This document shows, one piece after another, positions 32,878-42,733 of a stretch of DNA of 64,000 nucleotides. A program made the position numbers and the translations under genes. Positions within the stretch are counted from its first letter, which is position 1, and every line of letters begins with the position of its first letter. The stretch comes from Nyssa sinensis (lineage: Eukaryota; Streptophyta; Magnoliopsida; Cornales; Nyssaceae): the NCBI GenBank assembly GCA_008638375.1, contig CM018037.1, forward strand, positions 29,386,576 through 29,450,575, written 5' to 3'. Under the pieces are notes generated by a model. The model was given only the letters and a program-made list of their open reading frames with translations. It did no database searches and was not told the DNA's origin.

Positions 32878-34832
32878 TGTTAGAAGTATAATAGTTCACA
32901 TATATAGTATTGTGTAATTGTAGTAGGATTAGGATTTCATAATTTATTTTCTTTATTTACACTTTTCATGTACAACCTCATCACCTCTTATATAAGGAGC
33001 TCTTTCAAATAAAATTCAGTCTAATACAATGTAATCCTTTGAGTTTTACTCTTCGCCCTCTTCTTTCTTTCTTCTCTATTTCTTGTCTCTTTTATGTTAT
33101 TCCACCAAATCTAACATAGTATCAGAGCCATCTTGATCAGTGGCCTCCACTTTCCACCGCGGCTTGCACATCATCACCCTTCTCATCCGAGATTACTCAT
33201 CCGCTGTCTTGAGCTTCTGTCCACAATTTTGACATTCCAACACCACAACACTGTTCTTCACCAATCAGCTTCTAGACGCCACCAACCGGAACCCCAAAAA
33301 CCCTTGCACGCGCCCTCATGCGCCACCTAAAGATTCTGCCTAGATCTGTGATGTACTCCACACGCCACCACTCTCTCAATGCCCACTCGCACATGCGCAT
33401 AACACCACGTCATCAACCACATCATCTAAAACCTCCATGTCATACGTCTACGGCAACATTTCAAGCCCACTCTTGCCACGGCATCAAGCCCACGTCAGCA
33501 GTACATGTGGTGCCACATCATCCGACACTGCCACGTCACACGTCCACGTCAGCATTCAGGACCCACTATTGCCATGTCATTAGTACACATTAGCGACACA
33601 AGTTGCCACGTCCAGTCCACGTCAACCGCAACAACCTATCTCAGCCTTGTACCTCTGTCACATCTACCAATCAACGGTGAAACGTATCTATTCATCATCA
33701 CCTAATCAACCCAATCTTTTTCACCACCATATACAAGATTGTGATTTGTTTAAGTGATTTCATTAAAACTCTAGTCATGTCGTCATCTTCTCCACTGTTG
33801 CACCACCTCATTGTTGCACCACCGAAATCTTCTTATCATCAAGCACAAGCCTCTAGTCATGCCGTTATCTTCTCTACTCTCACCATCACAAGCCAAGCAA
33901 CCAACAGCGAAAGATGTCGTCGTCCTTCAACTGTGATTCAACCACCTAGGCATCCACCGGGGCCTTCCTTTCATCGCTTGTGAAACTACTTTCATCAAAA
34001 CCATTGTGGCCGACGACGATGCCACCAACAAAACCCATAATGTTCGCTACCCCTCAACCACTTCTACCACACCACTGCCTAAATCCCAACACCACCAACC
34101 CTTCTTAGTCAACGTTCGTCGCCTAGCTGCTCCTCACTTGTGTCCAGCTCTAGAATGTGTTACGCCATATGTCCAATATCTTCAGCTATGTGTTACGCCT
34201 CGTAAGTTTTCACACTTGTTACGTGTTATACCACGTAAGCTCTCGCACATGTCTCGTCACGTGTTTAACGTGTGTTTCCAGTCCCACCAACTACGTGTTC
34301 CGTCACATGGTTAGCTCAATTAGAATCGAGTCTACACTTCTATGCGTCGCCATTAGAATTGGCTATGCACACCATCATTTGCTCTTCTATGTGTTGCCTT
34401 CAGTTCCAACTCCACGCTTCCATGCGTCGTCATTCACTCTATTGAGATACCACCTGCACCGCCATGTTAGCTTGGGTTACATCTACATTTCAGCCACAAC
34501 GTTAACAAGTCAACTAGCTTACTTCTAGATTTTGTTTGCAAACTCAAGTTGGTCTAACTCTCACCATGAGTTTGAGGGCGGGTGTTAGAAGTATAATAGT
34601 TCACATATATAGTATTGTGTAATTCTAGTAGGATTAGGATTTCATAGTTTATTTCCTTTATTTATACTTTTCATGTACAACCTCATTACCCTTCTATATA
34701 AGGAACTCTCTTTTATAGTTTCAAATAAAATTCAGTCTAGTACAATATAGTCCTTTGAGTTTTTTCCTTCTCCCTCTTCTCTCTTTTTTCTCTATTTCTT
34801 GTCTCTTTTATGTTATTCTACCAAATCTAACA
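32878..34832 (+). mobile_element. Small non-autonomous copia-like LTR retrotransposon
   Basis: 5' LTR 32878-33116 (239 bp) and 3' LTR 34583-34832 (250 bp), both TGTTAGAAG…TCTAACA, roughly 90 percent identical. They are flanked by a perfect 5-bp duplication AAATG (32873-32877 and 34833-34837). A primer site TAGTATCAGAGCC follows the 5' LTR at 33117-33129 (one change from the Met-tRNA type), and a polypurine stretch GAGTTTGAGGGCGGG precedes the 3' LTR. Each LTR has a TATATAAGGA promoter-like box. The 1.45-kb interior encodes no gag or pol domain; its open frames are His/Pro/Thr-rich low complexity. It must have moved using enzymes of another element. Confidence 0.9.
33385..33630 (+). repeat. 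ACGT-rich tract inside the small LTR element
   Basis: Variants of GCCACGTCA recur about a dozen times in 250 bp, mixed with CCACATCAT and CCATGTCAT. The spacing is irregular, so this is a diffuse motif cluster rather than a tandem array. Confidence 0.6.
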
Positions 34833-34965
34833 AAATGAATGAGCCTCAAAATATGTTCAAGCTTAACTTGTTTATCATACGAACCAATTTCGAACGAGTT
34901 TCTAACCAAACCGATCACGAGCCGAGCTCAAACAGCTCGGCTCATTTTACAATCCCATGCAAAAT

Positions 34966-35864
34966 ATCACATCCTGCACTAATGGGACTGGGTTGAAGAG
35001 AAAATTAATGGAGTAAAGTGGCTCCGGAATGGGAAAGAGATAAAAATCTAACATGGATTTGGGACGGGAATGAGTTTAGGTACTCCGTCCCATCCTAGTT
35101 ACTTATTTAAATTACATAAATACCCTTTAAAATTCATATATATTTTCAAAAATACTCCTACTTATATAAATCTAGATATGTGTATATAAGTACTTAGGGT
35201 AATGCTATTCCCACTTCAAAATATTACCCTTACATTTCAAAAAGTATACTTTTAACTATTAAAATAGTAATTTTATTTTTTGAAGCTCAAGTGTATAGTA
35301 AGGAGTGTGGATAGGATTGCCGTATTTATACTAGGAATAATTAGTAATAAGTTTTTAATTTGTTGTTACAAGTCCAATAACTTTTTTATTTTTTAAGTTG
35401 AGGTTCATGTATTTTTTTTATAACTCAGTATCCGACCCTTCAAACTGACTAATACAAGGAATCAATCCCACCGTTCACTAATAGGGGACCTAATTAAAGT
35501 CGAAGCAGTGTCCCGTTAATAAGGTATCTTGTTTAAAAAAAAAAAGAAAAAATAGGGAAAGAGAAGAGTCAAGAGGCCTGTAAGGATCAAAATAAAGATG
35601 ACTGAGCCAACTTGATATTTTGGCATTATCGCCACAAAGAAGAGCTTTCAAATTTTTTTCTTTATCTTTTTTCCCAACCCATAGAACTTTTTGAGTAAGG
35701 ACCACCACTTTTGTCCATCTCTCTCTCATCATCATCTCTCTCTTATTCTCTCTCTGTTCCTTTCATTCTCATCTTTTGGTAAGAGAGAGAGAGACAAAGT
35801 AAGTAAAAAAAACCAATTGCGAACATGATTTGTATAAATTTATAACTTTCAGTTTTAACACAGA
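34966..35864. other. Intergenic, no gene seen
   Basis: AT-rich. A short GA-type patch lies at about 35785-35796 and its CT complement at about 35720-35757. No domain-bearing frame was seen. Confidence 0.5.
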
Positions 35865-36485
35865 TGCTTGTAGATTACAAGCATATATGTTTCAATAAGT
35901 ATTAAATGAAAAATAAAAAATCTGTTTGAATATTTTATTAATATTAAGGGTGACAAAAACAAACTGTAAAATTTAACTATTTTTGAAATAGATAAATTTA
36001 ATTTTTTTTAAATAATTAAATTTCATTTTTTTATATTAAAAAGTGATTTGATTTAAAGTTTTTTAACAATTGATTATCCATAAAGCATATTAAAATTTTT
36101 ATTTATATTAAAAGAAATCTGATTGCCTATTTGTTTTTGTATTTTAGAGTGAACTTTCTTTTATTTTATGAAACAACGAAATTTAACTTTTTCATAGTGA
36201 AATAGTGAAATTTAATTGTTTCCTTGGAACGAGATTTCACATTTCACTATTTCGTAGCAATTTCTTTAAAATTTTCACATGTAATATGAATCTTGTTTGA
36301 TTTCTAGATTCTAAATATATAATTTTTATTTAAAATAAATTTATATTTTATGAATTATTAAATTTTAAAATTTTTAAAAAAATATATTTGGGACACATGT
36401 CAGTATTCCCGTAAATGTTGGAGAGGCAATGAGAGGTCATCTGAATTTTTAATAGGAGGTATTTTTGTCCACAAAATACTGAGAG
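35865..36485 (-). repeat. Dispersed repeat, copy B (inverted relative to copy A)
   Basis: Reverse-complement partner of 20895-21470, alignable across roughly 600 bp with moderate divergence. Together they form an inverted repeat with about 14.4 kb between the arms, which includes the MYB gene. Confidence 0.7.
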
Positions 36486-38436
36486 ACTTATTAAGTTTTA
36501 ATATTTTTGGTTAGATCTTACCCTAATTAAACACTTTGTGAGGGACCTATTACCAAATCTCTCTATATATTATGTATATATAATTTGTATAATATTATTT
36601 TATTAGTTTTAATTTTTTAAAAAAATTAATTAATGATTATGTGAAAACAAGGCTAACAAACTGATTGGATTTCATGTATGTGATTTCATGCTCCGGATCT
36701 ACACTGCGGGTACCAAGAGGCCGTTTGGGCACACGTCCTCCAAGCCCACGAATCGTGGCCCCGTGCCGTTCCTCTTTGCTCCGTTGCCGCTCCTCTTTGC
36801 TCCGTCCTCAAATCTCCCCAGCCAAATAGTATATAAGCAGTTGAGTTATAGGCAACATAAACATAATATATCTAAATCTATTTTACATTCCAGTTGACCA
36901 TGCATAATGAGTTGTGGTAGGCAGTGAGATATCTGTTTGATTATGTGGTTGCCATGCATTGTCAAATCAATAGACAATAATAGATATTTAGTATAAATCT
37001 TAGATCTTGAGTTTTGTTTTCTTCTTCTTCTTTTTAACACGTAACTTTGAACTTGTCACAGATTTAGTGACAGCTAGGGCCCGTCTGGTACAACGCGAGC
37101 AGCCCCGAATCGCTGTTTTGTTTTTCTCCCCTCTCCACCTCCTCAGGCCTCCGGCTGTTGCTCTTAATTCCGAAGGCCTTTTCTGAAAGCCAAAGCCTCG
37201 GTGTTTTGTCACTGAGGGAGGGCTAGCTCCTTCTAGGCTCAAACTAGATCAAACTATATGAGTGTCTATGACCCTATATATTTTGCAAGTCTTCACCAAG
37301 ATAAACAAGAGCAACACTGTATATATATAAAATTGTATTAATATGTTAATAGAAGAAAACGTATGTATATATTAAATAAAACTTTAATAATAGAAGTTTT
37401 ATATATAGTCAAACAATTGAGAAATTATACAAATAGAATTTAAGTTTTTTTTTAGAGTTTTTATAGGGCCTTCTTTGTATAAATAGATTTTTATTAAACT
37501 TAAACTTCTAATTTAAATTATACTAAAGACACCTAAAGTTTATAAATGTGGATTAAAGTAATTATTTTATTGGGTTAATGGTAAAAGCCGGCCCTCTTTA
37601 CTTCTTTTGATGGGTTTGAAACATAGTTATCACAATTCACTCCATGCGAATTGCAAATTGGATCACATTGTATAGTTGAAATTTTTATTTTACAATAGCT
37701 TGAATTCAATAGAATTTTTCAAGTGTCTACATATATATATATATATATATTTGTAAAAATTATTACAAATACAATAAAAAAAAAAAAGTATATCACGTTC
37801 TAAATAAATGTATTTTATTCAAACAAAGCGATTTGAAGAGACCTACTATTAACATATCACATTTTATAACAAGTGAAGATTTTAATTACTGTTTCACGTA
37901 CCATGTTGACTCACGTTTCAGGTAACATTAGTTTGATAATTTAAAAGAAAAAAAACAGAGAAATAATGAACTTTATTTTTGAAATGGTACCATGTACGAG
38001 AGTTAAAATTGCGCTAATTGTCATAGATTTACAGTGTGATACTTCACTATCGTATTGGTATACTATACTAGATTGTCATATGAAAGTAGGATATAGGAAG
38101 TTAGGTATAGAAAAGTTTGTTGAGTTACATTTTGAACTACTTGAGGGCTTTTATCCATCTTTTTCATTGTGAGTTTATGTTTTAAACTGGTATGTCAGGG
38201 GCTTTGTTGGTTTAAACTAAAACAAGCCCAAGCCCAAGCCCAAGCCCCTCATTTGATGAAGGCCTACTATTTATCATTGCTAACATTATTGGTCCCCCAA
38301 AGTTGTTAAAAGTAATGCTCCAAATGAAGAATGTCAAAAACAATTCCTGGTTTTTTCAGTTGTATCGGGTCGTTACTGGTCATCAAAGATCCACCATTTG
38401 TTCTACATCACTAAGCTTTGACTTCAGCTGCTTTTT
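36486..38436. other. Intergenic, no gene seen; GC-rich patches
   Basis: Two GC-richer patches at 36690-36820 and 37075-37225 stand out from the AT-rich surroundings and share 'ggtacca'-like text in opposite orientations. They could be ends of an unclassified transposon, but I could not define boundaries. A TA run lies at about 37731-37750. Confidence 0.45.
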
Positions 38437-38806
38437 CATAAATTCAATTTCCACTTTATTGCAGAATTGCTCTGAAGGTATACTAAGCAATGACTTATAT
38501 TGCAGACTTGCAGTACCTTAAAAGACATCCACATACACATAGTTAGCTACTTTTGTTGAAGAGTTTGTGGCTCCACATGATGCAGCAGAGGGTCAGTATC
38601 ATATTAATGGGCAGATATTTGCATAAATTCAATTTCCACTTTATTGCAGAATTGCTCTGAAGGTATACTAAGCAATGACTTATATTGCAGACTTGCAGTA
38701 CCTTAAAAGACATCCACATACACGTAGTTAGCTACTTTTGTTGAAGAGTTTGTGGCTCCACATGATGCAGCAGAGGGTCAGTATCATATTAATGGGCAGA
38801 TATTTG
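38437..38806. repeat. Recent 185-bp tandem duplication
   Basis: Two head-to-tail units, 38437-38621 and 38622-38806, differ at one position that I can find (CACATAG versus CACGTAG). This is the least diverged repeat in the window. Confidence 0.92.
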
Positions 38807-38875
38807 CTGGGAGGGAGAGACAAGGAAAAGGCTTGAAGAGATGCGCCAAAGGGCTAGGCTAAGGAAATGTCTCTA
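38551..38875 (+). pseudogene. Fragment of an SC35-like SR splicing factor RRM
   Basis: On the plus strand the end of the first 185-bp unit reads FVEEFVAPHDAAEGQYHI then NGQIFA, resembling the second half of the RRM in plant SCL-type SR proteins (pattern FVxFxxPxDAAEAxYHxxGQxxxGRE). The second copy repeats this and continues GRE. After a frame change it reads KRLEEMRQRARLR, like the segment that follows the RRM in those proteins. There is no start, no upstream RRM half and no RS domain nearby, so this is a dead gene fragment, perhaps carried by a transposon. Confidence 0.6.
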
Positions 38876-40949
38876 GTTTTTCTTTCCAATTGACTATACA
38901 AGTAAATTTTTTATGCTTTTCAAAAACATTTTCTAACCCTCTCCTAAATCTTTTCCTTTTTCTGCCCTTGATCACCAGGCTATGGAGGAGTATGATGATT
39001 GTCTTATCAAGGGAAGTTATTTATACTCAACTCAACTTAACAAAGCCTGTCTCAATTATTTGAGATTGCTTATATGAATCATATTTCGTCATTCTTTTTT
39101 ATTTAAGATCATTTTTTCAGTTATACCACACGTTATCATATCCCTTTTAACTACCTTTACTAAGTTATTTTAGGTCGCCCTTACCGCTTAATATGACCCT
39201 CAATATTAACCACGTCACTCTTTTTTATAAGTACATTTATTGGTTTTCATTTTACATGACCATCGTTTAAAAAGACCAAAGCAAATGATGCATGCCCAAA
39301 AAGTAAACCAACACCTTAGACTGCTACGAAAAACACCATGCGATTTCAAAATAGCACGATCTACTTCAAAAATTTCACCCAATTGAGCACGTCTAGCATT
39401 TTTTTTTTCCCACAGTAGCAGGATTCTCTCATTTATGGTAAGTTATTTCTGGCATTTTAAATTTCCACCTCTTAAAATGACCATAAGTTTTTGTTATGTT
39501 GGAATTAGGGAAGATCTGCATTTACCAGCCAAAAAAAATATATAAAGAAATGAAAAATGATCATCTTATGAGATTCATCTTGTTACCTGTATCTGTTAAT
39601 ATGATAGAAAAATTTTATCATTAGTTTTTTTATATCAAACTGAAATTGCAATATTTCACAAGTTCCTTTCGATGCTACTGAGGTACAAGAATGTGCTTCC
39701 ATTTTAATGTTGTTAGTCCTATTCTCCTCTTGCAGATGATGGAGGCAACAATCCCACGCTTCTGTTTGATCATGGGAAGATTTCGAAATGTGTTGGGTGT
39801 CTTGAAAAACTGTTTAAACTTGTATGATTTTGAATTTTAGTTTTAGGCCGTATTTTGCTTCTAACTTTGTTGCTACTGTTACTCGCGATCAAACAAATAA
39901 TTGATTAATTTCAATCGAGTAAAATAAATAAAAAAATACATTAAAAAAATTCAAGATTTATGTGATTCGAAAAGATACTTACGTTTGCAGACTGCGATAA
40001 TTAATTCACTATGTATAAAAAAATATTACAAGAATAAAAACTTTCAAATGTCATTTTTCTTTCAATAGCGATTATTTTCTCATAAGTCAAAACCTTAAAA
40101 GCACGATCGGTTCAAGACAATTGGAGGTCTAAAGCAACCACTCCAAATGAGATTTTATTTAAATTTTAATAATAATATAAAAATATATATTTAATATTAA
40201 TATACATAATAAAACTCTAATAAATATATAATGTATAGAAATATTTTTAATGCTTTGTTTCATATATACACACATATTTTTGTAATATAAAATTATAATC
40301 TTGTTTTAATAGAAGAAATGTATATGTTGAATAAAATTCTAATAATAGAATTCTTATATAATCTAACAATTGAACAATTCTAATAGAATCTATAAACTAT
40401 AAATTAGGCAATACAAAATAATTATTCAAGGTCCTTTTTTTTTTTCAAATCTAAACATATAGCAATAAAAAAAATAAAAATAATACAAAATAAAACTCTT
40501 TTAATAGAATTAATTTTTTTTTTTGAAGTCTTTATGATACTTTATTGATAGATTTAGACCTCTATTAAACTTATTTTTAATTTAGATTATACTATAAAAT
40601 ATAAAATATAGGACCTTATTTATAGAATTAAACTTCTATTAAACTTAAACTTTTTTTTTTTTGTTTCATTGATTGCATTGATAAAAGCTTTTATTGCTAT
40701 GATAATAAGACCGGCCTTTTGAGAAGGAAAGAATTATGCTTATATTTCTTGTTTTATTTTTTTATGAATTCAGATATCATTGTCACAAAAGAATTGCATT
40801 AATTCTGTGTATCGTTCTAATTTTATCATCGACAAAGAAATATATATATATATATATATATATATGAAAATTTGTCAGTTTGAGACTTAGATACAAAAAT
40901 ATGAATCCAATGAAATTGGAAACTCTAGAAATAGGCTGGTTTTTAAAAG
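38876..40949. other. Intergenic, no gene seen
   Basis: AT-rich with poly-T runs near 40436-40445 and 40651-40661 and a TA run at about 40841-40865. A possible short coding trace (NPTLLFDHGKISKCVGCLEK) sits near 39750-39830 but is too short to assign. Confidence 0.5.
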
Positions 40950-41114
40950 CACCACTACTACTTATCTTGAATCTTTGATATTCAATACGTATAAAAATGT
41001 TTATGAGATATTTTTACCTTTGAGTCTACTAAAAATTAATATTTTTTGTATTGTAATAATGTCAAAGTATAAAATTAACATAAATAAAATGATTTTTAAC
41101 ATCGGAGAATCTCT

Positions 41115-41225
41115 CCCCGCAGGTTCTTTTAAGCTTAACATAGACAAGAGTGCAGAAGGAACTGAAAGAGAGCTGGATTTAGAGGCATCCTTAGAAATGG
41201 ACAATGGGAGAGATTTTTATGGTCA
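41115..41225 (+). pseudogene. RNase H-like (RVT_3) fragment
   Basis: The reading PAGSFKLNIDKSAEG…MDNGRDFYGH resembles the start of the plant RVT_3 RNase H domain (PxxGxxKLNxDGSxxG…DxxGxxxxG). The catalytic-type Asp after LNI is kept, but the following Gly is Lys, and the rest of the domain is missing. Probably a relic of a non-LTR retroelement or host RNase H-like gene. Confidence 0.5.
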
Positions 41226-41269
41226 CAATGAGGCATGCACTAGAGTATAAGAGAAGTCCTCGATTTAGT

Positions 41270-41440
41270 GCTCCTTTTTTAATTTTGGCTGCCAAAGAGG
41301 ACTCGGAAGCTTTGCCTGGTCATTCATCTTCTGTCCTACAAAAAATAAAAAAGGTGCAAGCACAACGTGAAACTCATTTTTTTAATTTTGGCTGCCAAAG
41401 AGGACTCAGAAGCTTTACCTGGTCATTCATCTTCTTTGTC
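41270..41440. repeat. Spaced direct repeat of about 65 bp
   Basis: A unit containing TTTTGGCTGCCAAAGAGGAC and ending TGGTCATTCATCTTCT occurs at about 41276-41335 and 41381-41434 with a few differences, separated by about 45 bp. Confidence 0.75.
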
Positions 41441-41907
41441 CGATCATTCTTTAAACTAAATAAATGAGGAGTGATTAATGTTTTGATATTTCTCCGTGAC
41501 GGTTGGTCTCCTGTAATTTCTGTGACAGCAGCTTCTTCAAGTGACAACACCTATGTACAACTTAAAAGTTAGCCCCGTCTCCTACTGCCAATGGCTCGGG
41601 TTAATATCCATTCCGACCCGAAATCAAATTGATTAACACACTCCAATTATTAAAGTTTGGAATCCAGTATATTATATATTTTAGGTGAATAAGTTAATAA
41701 TTTTTTTAACGTATTGTATATGATATAATTTTAAATTTTTTTATAAATTGAAACTTGTTATCGGATTCGGATTCGATTTGCATTCCTATTAAAATATTAA
41801 TCGGGTTCAACACCGCACCCGAGAGACATAGATTGAGCCACGTGAAGTAAATCCTCACGTATCTCTTACAGACTGTCACTTTAGTTCGCTTTTGGATGAA
41901 AACTTAG

Positions 41908-41915
41908 ATATAAAT
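41908..41915 (+). promoter_or_regulatory. TATA box of the C2-domain gene
   Basis: ATATAAAT lies 84 nt upstream of the ATG at 41999, implying a leader of about 55-60 nt. Confidence 0.55.
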
Positions 41916-41998
41916 TCCCTTGTAAGAGTCCTCCCCAGGACGTAGACTTCAAGAGAATCTCTTTGAATCATTTAGAGAGAAAGAGAGAGTGGAGAGAG

Positions 41999-42160
41999 AT
42001 GGCGATTGGGATCATGGAGGTGATGCTGATGGACGCTCGGGGTCTCAAAGACGCAGAATTCTTTGGTAAATATACATATACATATCTATATCTATATCTA
42101 TATCTGCATCTCTTCTTCATTTCAGCTTGAGAAATGACCTTGCAGAAGCAAGCGCGCGCG

Positions 42161-42202
<42 letters not shown>

Positions 42203-42650
42203 GTTGGTTTGCATCTATAGGTCACCGGTGTGATTGTGGGTTTCTTCTGATCTAATCATCTTTATTGATTAAAATGTCTCAAACAGATTTAGGTCATTTT
42301 ATAAATATGTATCATCAATGTTGGGATTTCAATCTTCTGTATATCTATTGCTTGATGAACATCCATTGGATTGAAAGGGAAAAAAAAGTGTCTTTCAAAA
42401 TTAAATTGAATTGGCTTGACTTATGAAATGGACTTTGAAAGGTTGGCGAATCGAGTGCCGGCTCGATTAGACGAAGAGTTGACAAATTCAAGTCGCGAAC
42501 TCTATTAATTTTGTTTTACTTTCTAATTTTTTTTAATTAATTATTGTATTAACATATGGTAGGTGGTGGGGTTGATCCCTATGTGCTGATTCAATACAAA
42601 AGCCAAGAGCGCAAGAGCAGCGTGGCACGGGGTCAGTATTTTCGCACCCA

Positions 42651-42733
<83 letters not shown>

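Larger units (their letters stand above)
32713..34965. repeat. Older GAGCCGAGC-rich repeat, interrupted by an LTR element
   Basis: The left part (32713-32877) starts GGGCGGTAAATGAG and contains GAGCCGAGCCGAG. The right part (34838-34965) ends GAGCCGAGCTC…GGCTCATTTTACAATCCC. The ends are rough inverses of each other, as in hAT-type MITEs with this sequence flavour. I could not settle on a target duplication. The 32878-34832 element is inserted in it. Confidence 0.5.

Noticed and set aside
33133..34528. Chain of plus-strand open frames within the small LTR element
   Set aside because: His/Pro/Thr-rich low complexity in several frames, with no gag, protease or reverse-transcriptase motif and no shared frame.
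36690..37242. GC-rich stretch with short open frames on both strands
   Set aside because: No domain, signal peptide or splice-consistent structure; more likely an unclassified transposon.
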